Shown: positions 1-7,751, counted from the stretch's first letter. The stretch is 9,834 nt of DNA from Flemingiibacterium sp045634345 (GCA_045634345.1 JAZRAB010000194.1:1-9834), one strand, 5' to 3'. Notes: a model not told the origin generated them from the letters alone. Numbers and translations: made by a program.

Positions 1-1
1 C

Positions 2-1006
2 CTGCTTCGTAAGGCGCTTGCCAACGCAGGGCTCGGACATATCCCCGTCATCTCACTGAATATATCGGGACTTGAAAAGAACAGCGGATTCAAGCTCTCA
101 ATCGGTCTGCTGCGCCGCCTCATCGCGGCGATGGCTTACGGCGACCTATTGATGCTCCTCTCAAATCAGGTGCGCCCATACGAAACAATCAAAGGTGTAA
201 CCGATGCACTCGTTGACCGTTGGGCAGACACACTGACTTCGCTTTTTGCAAACAGAAAAGGCTTTGCAAAGCCCGATATGCGTACATACATGCAGAAAAT
301 AGCCGCCGATTTCGCGGCGATCCCCACAGACCGCTCGACCAAGTGCGTCAAGGTCGGCATTGTCGGCGAGATATACGTAAAATTCTCGTCACTTGCAAAT
401 AATCACCTTGAGGATTTTTTGGCGTCCGAGGGGTGCGAGGTTATGGTTCCGGGGCTGATGAGTTTTATCCTCTTCAAGGTCGACAATCGCATGGAGGACA
501 TCAAGCTGTACGGCGGAAGCCGTGTAAAATTCGCCGTCTGCAAGGTGCTTTTTGATTACCTCGCGGATATGGAAAAATTCATGATAGACATAATAAATAA
601 GCAGGGCATCTTCAAAGCACCGACCGCTTATGACCACTTAAAATCGCTCGTTCACGGCATCATCGGCTACGGCTCGAAGATGGGCGAGGGTTGGCTGCTT
701 ACCGCCGAGATGCTTGAGCTTATCGAGAACGGCTACGGCAATATCGTCTGCGCTCAGCCGTTTGGATGTCTGCCAAACCACATTGTCGGCAAGGGTATGA
801 TACGGCGCCTGCGCGAGCTTCATCCCGAATCCAACATCGTGCCAATCGACTACGACCCCGGCGCGACTCGCGTAAATCAGGAAAACCGCATAAAGCTTAT
901 GCTCTCCGTGGCACGCGAAAATCTCGACACGAAATCGGTACCCGATAATAAAAAAGCCGCCCCCAAAACGAACGCATCCGCCGACAAAGAGCCGGCACTT
1001 GTATGA
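2..1006 (+). CDS. Acyl-CoA dehydratase activase-related protein, C-terminal part (5' end outside window)
   Basis: The reading frame is open from base 2, giving 334 codons before TGA at 1004-1006. The ATG at 131 has no Shine-Dalgarno and 43 sense codons precede it in frame, so it is internal. The C-terminal block around 749-890 contains PFGCLPNHIVGKGM, then IDYDPGATRVNQENRIKLM, which I recognise from the HgdB-like end of the very large (about 1,400-residue) activase/DUF2229 proteins of Clostridia. These are related to the ATP-dependent activator and the [4Fe-4S] component of 2-hydroxyacyl-CoA dehydratases. Cysteine codons at 749-751 and 767-769 are candidate iron-sulfur ligands (inference). 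The protein is probably cytoplasmic and its substrate is unknown. The last 30 or so residues form a hydrophilic, Lys/Ala-rich tail. The stop overlaps the cca start (ATGA), suggesting translational coupling. The family call is fairly secure, the biochemical role is not. Confidence 0.8.
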   Translation: MLRKALANAGLGHIPVISLNISGLEKNSGFKLSIGLLRRLIAAMAYGDLLMLLSNQVRPYETIKGVTDALVDRWADTLTSLFANRKGFAKPDMRTYMQKIAADFAAIPTDRSTKCVKVGIVGEIYVKFSSLANNHLEDFLASEGCEVMVPGLMSFILFKVDNRMEDIKLYGGSRVKFAVCKVLFDYLADMEKFMIDIINKQGIFKAPTAYDHLKSLVHGIIGYGSKMGEGWLLTAEMLELIENGYGNIVCAQPFGCLPNHIVGKGMIRRLRELHPESNIVPIDYDPGATRVNQENRIKLMLSVARENLDTKSVPDNKKAAPKTNASADKEPALV

Positions 1007-2223
1007 TGAAGCTGAATATTCCCGAAGCTGCGGCGGCGGTTATCGGCACGCTTGAGCGATACGGCTGCGAAGCCTTTGCCGTCGGCGGATGCGTTCGTGA
1101 CGCGATACTCGGCAGAGAGCCTAATGATTGGGATGTCACCACCTCGGCGCATCCCGATAAAATACTTGAAATGTTCTCGTCTCTTCCCGATTTCAAGGCA
1201 ATCCCCACGGGAATTGTGCATGGAACTGTGACTGTTGTGTACAAAAGAACGCCGATCGAGGTCACGACATACCGTATCGACGGCGAATACTCCGACAGTC
1301 GCCACCCCGACAGCGTGAATTTCACCGACGATATCACTGCGGACCTCGCAAGACGTGATTTCACCGTAAATGCGATGGCGTATTCGGACGAGCACGGACT
1401 TGTTGACCCCTACGGCGGCGTGCACGACCTCGAAGCGAGAGTAATACGCTGTGTGGGCGCGCCGCGCGAGCGTTTCTCGGAGGATGCGCTTCGCATACTG
1501 CGCGCACTGCGCTTTTCCTCGGTGCTCGGATTTACTGTTGAAGCCGACACCGCAGCAGCCGCAATCGAATCAAAATCACTGCTTGCCAATGTTTCACGCG
1601 AACGAATCGCCGCCGAGACCTCAAAGCTCGTGTGCGGACGTGATGCGGCGCGCATTATAAAAGAGTTTTTACCCGTGATATGCGAAATCCTGCCCGATGC
1701 CAAGTTCGGAGGGATCGATAAAATATGCACATCCATTGATAGACTTTGTGCGCCGTCCGTACCGCTTGCGCTTGCGGCACTGCTCGCCGACTGTGATGCC
1801 GACACCACTCGCACAAGCCTGCGCTCACTGCGCTTTGACAACGCGACGGTTTCGCTGTGCTGTGCTATCGTCACGCATTTGCATGATTGCCTTTGCGATG
1901 AAGCGTCCGTAAAACGGCTTTGCCGCGATGTCGGATACGGCACGGCTGAGGACACAATACTCCTCGGTATCGCGCGCGGCAAGTGGGACGCGGCCCTGCT
2001 TGACATACTTCTTGAAATCATTGAGAAGGATGAATGTGTATCTCTCGCACAGCTGAAAATCGGCGGGGACGAGCTTTTATCACTCGGGGCTGTACCGCGC
2101 GAGATTGGCGGAATACTCGAAGAGCTGCTTGAAAAAGTGATTGACGGCAGTCTCGCAAACCAAACAACATCGCTTCTTTGCGAAGCAGTATGCATTATAA
2201 ACCGAAAGGACAGGCATAAATGA
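1003..2223 (+). CDS. cca: CCA tRNA nucleotidyltransferase (class II)
   Basis: This enzyme adds or repairs the 3' CCA of tRNA from CTP and ATP without a nucleic acid template. At 406 residues it has the usual length for Gram-positive class II enzymes. Visible motifs in order are GGCVRD (28-33), NDWDVTT with the metal-binding D42 and D44, the flexible-loop segment DGEYSDSRHPDSVNF (93-107), RRDFTVNAMAY (117-127), the base-recognition helix EDALRILRALRF (160-171) and ERIAAE (200-205). The intact flexible loop argues for a full CCA-adding rather than a CC-adding enzyme. The central region aligns by eye with the HD domain of some clostridial homologues, but the expected LLHD reads LLAD (260-263) and no upstream histidine motif is visible, so any phosphohydrolase activity is probably lost. 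The start overlaps the upstream stop as ATGA; ATG at 1006 is an alternative. No strong Shine-Dalgarno is present, consistent with coupled translation. Its stop overlaps the thiI start in the same way. Confidence 0.93.
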   Translation: MMKLNIPEAAAAVIGTLERYGCEAFAVGGCVRDAILGREPNDWDVTTSAHPDKILEMFSSLPDFKAIPTGIVHGTVTVVYKRTPIEVTTYRIDGEYSDSRHPDSVNFTDDITADLARRDFTVNAMAYSDEHGLVDPYGGVHDLEARVIRCVGAPRERFSEDALRILRALRFSSVLGFTVEADTAAAAIESKSLLANVSRERIAAETSKLVCGRDAARIIKEFLPVICEILPDAKFGGIDKICTSIDRLCAPSVPLALAALLADCDADTTRTSLRSLRFDNATVSLCCAIVTHLHDCLCDEASVKRLCRDVGYGTAEDTILLGIARGKWDAALLDILLEIIEKDECVSLAQLKIGGDELLSLGAVPREIGGILEELLEKVIDGSLANQTTSLLCEAVCIINRKDRHK

Positions 2224-3404
2224 AAGAAGTACTTCTCTGTAAATACGGCGAGCTTATTTTAAAGGGCGCAAACCGCTCGCAATTTGAAAATATGCTGATA
2301 AAGGAGCTTCGCACACGCCTTAAACGCGCCGGAGACTTTGACATATGGTACGCCCAAAGCACGATATATGTTGAGCCGAAGGACGAATTTTGCGACATCG
2401 AGCTTGCGCTTGAATACGCGAAAAAGGTATTTGGCATCGTCTCGATTGACCGCGCGGTGGTCGTCGAAAAGGATATTGTGGCGATAAAGGCGGCGGCGAG
2501 AGAGTATCTGCCGCAGTTTCTTCGCGGCGTTACCACCTTTAAGGCGGATGCAAGGCGTGCTGACAAGACATTCCCGATGAAATCCCCCGAGCTGATGCGT
2601 GAGGTCGGCGGTGCGGTGCTTGAAGCCTGCCCGAGACTTCGTGTTGACGTCCACCAGCCCGAAGTGACTGTGCGCGTTGAGATACGCGAGCGCGGCGCTT
2701 ATATCCACGCAGGCGGTGTCAAGGGCGCAGGCGGTATGCCGCTCGGTTCAAGCGGCAAGGGCCTTTTGCTCCTTTCGGGCGGTATTGACAGTCCCGTTGC
2801 CGGCTACATGATGGCAAAGCGCGGCGTAACGCTCGAGGCGCTCCATTTCGAGAGCTTCCCGTACACGTCCGAGCGCGCCAAGGAAAAGGTGCTCGAGCTT
2901 GCGCGTCTGCTCTGCGAGTATACCACGCACATCAAGGTACACGTGATATCGCTCACCCATATTCAGGAGGAGCTTCGCCGTGCCTGCGATGAGGACTACT
3001 TTACCCTGCTCCTGCGCCGTTACATGATGACGCTCGCCGAGCGTGTCGCACGCCGCAACAACTGCCATGCGCTCATCACGGGCGAAAGTCTCGCGCAGGT
3101 CGCATCCCAGACGATGAAGGCGATAGAGGTGACCGACAACGCGGTGAACATCCCCGTCTACCGTCCCTGCATCGGACTTGACAAGGAAGAGATTGTCACC
3201 ATTGCTCGTAAGATAAACACCTTCGAGACCTCGATTCTCCCATATGAGGATTGCTGTACCGTCTTCACACCGCGTCACCCCAAGACGCGCCCCGAGCTTG
3301 AAAAGGTGCTTGATGAAGAAAAGAAGCTCGATTTCGCCGCCCTCTGCGACGAAGCGTTTGAGACGCTCAACACTTATAATATCAGGATTGAGGAACTTTC
3401 ATAA
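2220..3404 (+). CDS. thiI: tRNA 4-thiouridine synthase ThiI (no rhodanese domain)
   Basis: ThiI adenylates U8 of tRNA and replaces its oxygen with sulfur delivered as persulfide by a cysteine desulfurase; in some bacteria it also serves thiamine thiazole synthesis. The 394 residues comprise an N-terminal ferredoxin-like region, a THUMP RNA-binding domain (about 60-165, with KADARRADKTFPMKSPE at 108-124) and a PP-loop ATPase domain with SGGIDSPVAGYMMAKRG (186-202). GESLAQVASQT (288-298) and YEDCCTVFTPRHP (342-354) are also typical. C344 or C345 corresponds to the conserved catalytic-domain cysteine. The E. coli protein (about 482 residues) carries an extra C-terminal rhodanese domain that is absent here, as in Bacillus ThiI. 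The start has AAAGGA at 2205-2210, nine bases upstream, and overlaps the cca stop (ATGA). The cysteine desulfurase gene often found beside thiI is not seen within the window. Confidence 0.95.
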   Translation: MKEVLLCKYGELILKGANRSQFENMLIKELRTRLKRAGDFDIWYAQSTIYVEPKDEFCDIELALEYAKKVFGIVSIDRAVVVEKDIVAIKAAAREYLPQFLRGVTTFKADARRADKTFPMKSPELMREVGGAVLEACPRLRVDVHQPEVTVRVEIRERGAYIHAGGVKGAGGMPLGSSGKGLLLLSGGIDSPVAGYMMAKRGVTLEALHFESFPYTSERAKEKVLELARLLCEYTTHIKVHVISLTHIQEELRRACDEDYFTLLLRRYMMTLAERVARRNNCHALITGESLAQVASQTMKAIEVTDNAVNIPVYRPCIGLDKEEIVTIARKINTFETSILPYEDCCTVFTPRHPKTRPELEKVLDEEKKLDFAALCDEAFETLNTYNIRIEELS

Positions 3405-3427
3405 GAGAAAACCGTCTTATATATCAC

Positions 3428-3457
3428 AGCGTGTCCTTCAGCATGCAAGGACACGCT
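3428..3457 (+). terminator. Perfect 11-bp hairpin after thiI, weak terminator candidate
   Basis: AGCGTGTCCTT (3428-3438) pairs perfectly with AAGGACACGCT (3447-3457) around an 8-base loop containing the palindrome GCATGC. It lies 24 bases past the thiI stop and 25 bases before the lipoprotein start. On neither strand is it followed by a clear run of T, so classical intrinsic termination is uncertain. It may be a weak terminator, an mRNA 3'-end stabiliser or a processing site between the tRNA-gene operon and the lipoprotein gene. Confidence 0.45.
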
Positions 3458-3482
3458 TAATACTATATCGCAAGGAGACATA

Positions 3483-5759
3483 ATGAAGTATAATTCTGCC
3501 CTTTTTTCGCTTCTTCTGTGCGGTGCGCTGTTGCTTAACAGCTGTGCAATTATACACAAGAACGATACTGAAAGCACAATTGCCAGCGAGACAACCGCCG
3601 ATGAAACAACCACCGACGAATCTCCCGAGCCGTTCGTTTTCCCGAAAACCGACGGTTCCACATCCACCACTAATCTCGACAATGCCGTGAGAAGTGCTCT
3701 TCTCGGCGGCGAGCACAAAAATTCACACACCAAAACATACATGGCTTTTGATAATCTGACGAACGGCAAGTGCGAGCTTATCTTCACCACGCCGCTTTCG
3801 GAAGAACAGTTAAAAACAATGGAGCGACGCGGCTTCAGGCATGAAGCCGCGCCGATAGCGGGAGAGGGTTTCGTTTTTGTTGTCAACAAGGATAACCCCG
3901 TCGATACGCTCACCGTTGAACAAATTAAGGACATCTACTCGGGCAAGATCACAAATTGGAGCGAGGTCGGCGGAAACGATGCCGAAATTATCGCGTATCA
4001 GCGAAATCGGGATTCGGGAAGTCAGAATTACATGATTTCCTTTATGGGAGATACCCCGCTTATGGAGCCGGTAACCGAGCAGGTCCCTGCCACTATGAGC
4101 GGAGTGCTTGATATAATCGCCGGTTACGACAATGGCATCAACGCTATTGGTTATTCGGTTTATGCCTATTCGGACGGAATGTATGAGAACATCTCGGCTA
4201 TAAAGTACATCAAGGTAAACGGTATCGAGCCGTCCCTGCAAACGCTTACTGACGGAAGCTATCCGCTCCTCGGATATAATTACGCCGTTTTCTCGGCAGA
4301 CGAGCCGGAGAACTCAAACGTCCGCACGCTTGTTAAGTGGATTCAGTCGGACGAAGGTCAGCAGGTCATCGCCGATGCAGGATATGTTCCGTACCGCAAG
4401 GTTGACGGACTGACGCTCCCAGAACCGACAGTAAAAAAGCTTTATGGCGCCATTTCATCCTCGGGCATCCCCAAGCCTGACACAGTGGCGGATTATAGGT
4501 ATGAGTGTGGGGACGTTTCCGACACTGTTTTCACAACCGAGGGACTTACCGAAAAGGTGCAGGCGTTTATTGCCAATGCCACTGAGGAGCTGTCGCAGAT
4601 CGATGAAGCACAAATGCGCGCATACCTTGATTCGCGTGTAGATTACGGATATCAGCTTGATCTTTATACCGAGCAAAGGTTGATTAACGGATATCTTTCT
4701 GTTCGGGTCGGATGGAGATATTATTATGGCGTACAGGATGCTCCCGAATGTTACTATGATGTACGCACAGCGGTGTTTGATATTTACACGGGTGAGCAGC
4801 TTGAACTGTCGGACTTGTTCTTTGAGGACGTTGATTTTGTACAACTGCTGAATCAACACCTCGCTGCGGAATCGGAAAAGCCGTATTCCTCATTCGGTTC
4901 CAGGTACGATATGCTTCATGAATTTAAGGGACTGTATGAGGGTGAGTTTTCCTTTACTGCAAACAGTATAATCTTCCGCCCCCGCACCTGCTTTGCCGAT
5001 GGAGCTATCTTTTCTCTTGACAGCCTCTCGGAATACATGATTACGAGCATCCCCCGCGACATGGCAGGATATGTTGACGAAAACACACCGATTTACAAAA
5101 AAATCAACGTCAAATATTCAAGCAGCTATGCCGAGGAAAAGAACAACTATCTCACCATTTGGTATATAGACAAAGAAGCCACGGATATTCCCGATGCGGT
5201 TTGCGACAAGGTCAATGAATTTGTTGACAAAATCCACCGGGAGCATTTCACCGAGGAAAAGATGCTTGAATTTTTGCAAAGCAAGGGCATCAGCGCAGAT
5301 AAGGCTGATTTTGGCGCACATCCGGAATTTAACACTTCAATCGTCGGCAACCGATATATATTATTCAGAGGTCCGAATGAAATAGCGGCAATAAATGACG
5401 GGCAATACGGTGATTTTGTAACAGTCCTTGAAGGACACCCATCTTATTTTGAATTTTTCTTCAACGCCGAGACGGGAGACGACCTGCGAGTCGATGATTT
5501 GTTCTCTGACGGCTGGGCTGATGAAGCAGAGCTCTTCGTTTATGATGAAAGCTTTGACTTCTGGAGCAAGGACTCATGGGTTCCCTATCCGAGCACCGTT
5601 GATACAAATAGCTGTAGAATTATGAATGTGGTAAATTACGTCAGCGCTCCTTACTCCAGAGGCGACCTGAGTGATCTTGAACACCCGGTTTTCGTTTGCG
5701 TCACTACTGAAACCGGTGAGCAAGCGGCAATCGTAGTTCCGCGTGGGTATATAAAATAA
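3483..5759 (+). CDS. Lipoprotein: PstS-like substrate-binding domain fused to a duplicated DUF3298/RsiV-like region
   Basis: This is a predicted cell-surface lipoprotein of 758 residues. It has a short charged N-terminus, a hydrophobic stretch (5-18) and the lipobox LNSC with lipidated C21, then a Thr/Glu/Asp-rich linker (28-50). Residues about 55-310 resemble PstS-type phosphate-binding proteins: TDGSTST (56-62), VNKDNPVDTLTVEQIKDIYS (134-153), GKITNWSEVGG (154-164), NRDSGSQ (175-181), and a C-terminal helix before DAGYVPYRKV. The phosphate-binding GSGTG loop of true PstS is not evident and no pstCAB genes adjoin, so phosphate is not an assured ligand. Residues about 340-530 and 541-745 look like two diverged repeats, with VFDIYTGEQLELSDLF (431-446) matching FFNAETGDDLRVDDLF (659-674), a signature reminiscent of DUF3298/RsiV-type extracellular domains. 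The start has AAGGAG at 3472-3477, five bases upstream. Function unknown; extracytoplasmic binding or sensing is an inference. Confidence 0.85.
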   Translation: MKYNSALFSLLLCGALLLNSCAIIHKNDTESTIASETTADETTTDESPEPFVFPKTDGSTSTTNLDNAVRSALLGGEHKNSHTKTYMAFDNLTNGKCELIFTTPLSEEQLKTMERRGFRHEAAPIAGEGFVFVVNKDNPVDTLTVEQIKDIYSGKITNWSEVGGNDAEIIAYQRNRDSGSQNYMISFMGDTPLMEPVTEQVPATMSGVLDIIAGYDNGINAIGYSVYAYSDGMYENISAIKYIKVNGIEPSLQTLTDGSYPLLGYNYAVFSADEPENSNVRTLVKWIQSDEGQQVIADAGYVPYRKVDGLTLPEPTVKKLYGAISSSGIPKPDTVADYRYECGDVSDTVFTTEGLTEKVQAFIANATEELSQIDEAQMRAYLDSRVDYGYQLDLYTEQRLINGYLSVRVGWRYYYGVQDAPECYYDVRTAVFDIYTGEQLELSDLFFEDVDFVQLLNQHLAAESEKPYSSFGSRYDMLHEFKGLYEGEFSFTANSIIFRPRTCFADGAIFSLDSLSEYMITSIPRDMAGYVDENTPIYKKINVKYSSSYAEEKNNYLTIWYIDKEATDIPDAVCDKVNEFVDKIHREHFTEEKMLEFLQSKGISADKADFGAHPEFNTSIVGNRYILFRGPNEIAAINDGQYGDFVTVLEGHPSYFEFFFNAETGDDLRVDDLFSDGWADEAELFVYDESFDFWSKDSWVPYPSTVDTNSCRIMNVVNYVSAPYSRGDLSDLEHPVFVCVTTETGEQAAIVVPRGYIK

Positions 5760-5813
5760 GTGCCGGCATGCGAGATAAGTGATGCACGATATACCATAAA
5801 AGCAATAAAGCGC

Positions 5814-5850
5814 AAAAAAGCTGTCTCCCTTTTGGGAAGACAGCTTTTCT
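5814..5850. terminator. Bidirectional intrinsic terminator between the lipoprotein gene and rny
   Basis: The left arm (AAAAGCTGTCTCCC, ending at 5829) pairs with GGGAAGACAGCTTTT (5834-5848) across a TTTT loop, with a single bulged A near the loop. Rightward reading ends in CTTTTCTTTATTATTTT; leftward reading ends in six T. The hairpin lies 54 bases after the lipoprotein stop and just past the rny stop on the other strand, so it can terminate both convergent transcripts. Confidence 0.88.
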
Positions 5851-5853
5851 TTA

Positions 5854-7401
5854 TTATTTTGCGTAATCGATCGCGCGGCTTTCGCGGATCATATGAACCT
5901 TTATCTGTCCGGGATACTGAAGCTCGCTTTCGATCTTCTGCACGATCTCGCGTGCAATTACGACCATCTGCTCGTCGTTGACCTCTTCCGGCTTGACGGC
6001 AATGCGTATCTCGCGTCCCGCCTGAATTGCATACGACTTGTCCACTCCGGGGAAGCTGTAAGTAATTTCCTCAAGCTTCTGAAGCCGCTTGATGTAGTTT
6101 TCGAGATCCTCGCGTCTTGCGCCGGGACGTGCCGCCGATATAGCGTCTGCCGCCTGGACGATAATCGCAGTGATGGTCTGCGGTTCAACGTCGTTGTGAT
6201 GCGCTTCGATAGCGTGGATAACGTCCTTGTTTTCCTTGAACTTCTTGGCAATGTCTACGCCGAGCTGTACGTGAGAGCCCTCAATCTCCTGCGTAAGTGC
6301 CTTACCGATATCGTGTAAGAGACCGGCACGCTTTGCGAGGGTGCTGTCAACGCCAAGCTCGTCGGCGATCATACCCGAAAGGGTTGCAACCTCAATGGAA
6401 TGGTCGAGTACATTCTGACCGTAGCTGGTACGGAAACGCAGACGTCCGAGAAGCTTGATAAGCTCTAAGCTGAGTCCGTGGATTCCGGTTTCGTAAGTAG
6501 CACGCTCACCTGCCTGCTTGATCATGGCGTCAACGTCGCGCTTCGCCTTGTCGACCATCTCCTCGATGCGTGCAGGATGGATTCTTCCATCCGCGATAAG
6601 CTTTTCGAGTGCGATTCGTGCGACCTCGCGGCGTACCGGATCAAAGCTCGAAAGGGTGATTGCCTCGGGAGTATCGTCGATGATAAGGTCAACGCCGGTC
6701 ATCGCCTCGATTGCGTGGATGTTACGTCCCTCACGACCGATGATGCGTCCCTTCATTTCGTCGTTCGGCAGTGCGACGACGGAAACTGTCGCTTCGGTGA
6801 CTGTCTCGGAAGCGCAGCGCTGGATGGCGAGCGAAAGAATATTTCTAGCCTTCTGGTCTGCCTCCTCCTTGAACTGTGCCTCGTATTCAATGAGCTTCTG
6901 CGCGGTCTCGTGCTTGACCTCGTCGTCGATACGGGAAACGATCTGCGCTTTTGCTTCCTCTGCGGTAAGTCCCGCGATTTTTTCAAGTGTTTCGAGATGC
7001 TTTGCCTTTATAGCGTCAATCTCGGCACGGACCTCGTCCGTTTCCTTCAGCTTCTTGTTAAGCTGTTCTTCCTTGGCTTCGAGATTTTCTATCTTACTCT
7101 CGATCTGCTCTTCCTTCTTTGAAATGCGACTCTCCATCTTGGAAAGCTCACTTCTGCGCTCCTTGATCTCGCGCTCTGCGTCGTTTCTCTGGCGAAGAAT
7201 TTCTTCTTTTGCTTCGATCAGGGCTTCCTTTTTCTTGCTTTCGGCAGTACGTTCGCCGTCTTCAATGATCTTTCGTGCCTGCTCCTCGGCGGAACCGATC
7301 TCAGCCTCGCCGACTTTCTTTCTGTATGTTATACCGAAAAACACACCGAGCGGTAATGTTACCAGAACGGTGATGATAACACTGATGATTATTTCAAGCA
7401 A
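5854..7401 (-). CDS. rny: Ribonuclease Y
   Basis: RNase Y is the membrane-anchored endoribonuclease that initiates much mRNA decay in many Firmicutes. Numbering from an upstream GTG at 7413, the protein has one N-terminal membrane helix (about 7-29), a long Glu/Lys-rich coiled coil (about 40-190), a KH RNA-binding domain with GRIIGREGRNIHAIEAMTGV (222-241) and an HD domain. Metal-site residues appear as H338 (LDHSIE), H367-D368 (LLHDIGKAL), H404/H405 (EAHHND) and D423 (AADAISAARPGARRE). The length of 515-519 matches the roughly 520-residue family. GTG at 7411-7413 cannot be a normal start because its first base is the last G of the Shine-Dalgarno AGGAGG (7418-7413). TTG at 7401-7399, eleven bases past AGGAGG, is better placed and keeps the whole membrane helix, so I choose it. 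The gene stands alone, with its own promoter and a shared terminator. Identity is secure, the start is less so. Confidence 0.96.
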   Translation of the reverse strand: MLEIIISVIITVLVTLPLGVFFGITYRKKVGEAEIGSAEEQARKIIEDGERTAESKKKEALIEAKEEILRQRNDAEREIKERRSELSKMESRISKKEEQIESKIENLEAKEEQLNKKLKETDEVRAEIDAIKAKHLETLEKIAGLTAEEAKAQIVSRIDDEVKHETAQKLIEYEAQFKEEADQKARNILSLAIQRCASETVTEATVSVVALPNDEMKGRIIGREGRNIHAIEAMTGVDLIIDDTPEAITLSSFDPVRREVARIALEKLIADGRIHPARIEEMVDKAKRDVDAMIKQAGERATYETGIHGLSLELIKLLGRLRFRTSYGQNVLDHSIEVATLSGMIADELGVDSTLAKRAGLLHDIGKALTQEIEGSHVQLGVDIAKKFKENKDVIHAIEAHHNDVEPQTITAIIVQAADAISAARPGARREDLENYIKRLQKLEEITYSFPGVDKSYAIQAGREIRIAVKPEEVNDEQMVVIAREIVQKIESELQYPGQIKVHMIRESRAIDYAK

Positions 7402-7410
7402 TGTGTAAAA

Positions 7411-7419
7411 CACCTCCTT
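7411..7419 (-). promoter_or_regulatory. Shine-Dalgarno of rny that decides the start codon
   Basis: The minus strand reads AAGGAGGTG from 7419 to 7411, a near-perfect complement of the 16S rRNA 3' end. The in-frame GTG (7413-7411) lies inside this site and so has no spacing. The next in-frame initiator, TTG at 7401-7399, has 9 bases from the end of AAGGAGGTG, or 11 from AGGAGG. Confidence 0.75.
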
Positions 7420-7541
7420 GTTGTTTAATTTTGAATTTTATAGTTTGATGCGTTTTATAGATGCAATTATTACAATACCGAATACGCCTTCCATCACAAA
7501 GCGCAATAACGGCAGTATATATATTAATTACACATACATAT

Positions 7542-7570
7542 ATTTTATACAAAAATCAAGCGTATGTCAA
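7542..7570 (-). promoter_or_regulatory. Sigma-A type promoter for rny
   Basis: On the minus strand, TTGACA (7570-7565) is a perfect -35 box. A 17-base spacer separates it from TAAAAT (7547-7542), which matches the TATAAT consensus at five of six positions. Transcription would start near 7535 and give an untranslated leader of about 130 bases before rny. No structured regulatory element is recognised in that leader. Confidence 0.82.
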
Positions 7571-7716
7571 GGGGAAAAGCGCAAATTTAATTAATTTTAT
7601 TAAAAAATCACGGTCAAATTTACAAAATCGAAACAGTTTTGTGTGGCTAAGAAGCCTCATTTGCGAGAAAAATGTCGATATATGAAAAATAATATGGAAA
7701 AATTTCGATTTACCTA
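7571..7716. other. AT-rich spacer between divergent promoters
   Basis: This stretch separates the rny and agcS promoters and is strongly AT-rich. I see only weak dyads, for example ACAAAA (7622-7627) with TTTTGT (7637-7642). No Shine-Dalgarno-supported reading frame, tRNA or clear operator is visible. It may hold curvature or activator sites, but nothing in the sequence shows this. Confidence 0.5.
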
Positions 7717-7745
7717 TTGAAAAATCCGATAATATGTTGTATAAT
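7717..7745 (+). promoter_or_regulatory. Sigma-A type promoter for the glycine riboswitch-agcS transcript
   Basis: TTGAAA (7717-7722) and a perfect TATAAT (7740-7745) are separated by exactly 17 bases. The expected start is 7751-7753, immediately before the first paired base of the riboswitch leader helix (7753). The promoter and RNA-structure calls therefore support each other. The leader to agcS would be about 280 bases. Confidence 0.88.
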
Positions 7746-7751
7746 GATAAT

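Noticed and set aside
1410..2195. Minus-strand frame (261 codons) opposite cca
   Set aside because: The translation is Ser/Arg-rich low-complexity antisense; cca on the plus strand shows all catalytic motifs.
3483..5759. Calling the lipoprotein PstS, the phosphate transporter subunit
   Set aside because: It is about twice the PstS length, lacks an evident GSGTG phosphate loop and has no pstC, pstA or pstB beside it.
5760..5981. 73-codon frame just after the lipoprotein stop
   Set aside because: It reads through the bidirectional terminator into the antisense of rny and has no ribosome-binding site.
6518..7408. Long plus-strand open frame (296 codons) opposite rny
   Set aside because: It is the antisense shadow of the coiled-coil region of RNase Y; its Ser/Ala/Ile-rich composition is typical of antisense translation and no Shine-Dalgarno is present.
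7437..7466. Possible second minus-strand promoter for rny (TTGCAT, 18-base spacer, TATAAA)
   Set aside because: Matches are weaker than those of the TTGACA-17-TAAAAT promoter further upstream, and such hits are expected by chance in AT-rich DNA.
7461..7685. 74-codon plus-strand reading frame in the divergent gap
   Set aside because: It has no Shine-Dalgarno, lies in AT-rich DNA across the rny promoter, and its translation has no recognisable domain; it is likely chance.
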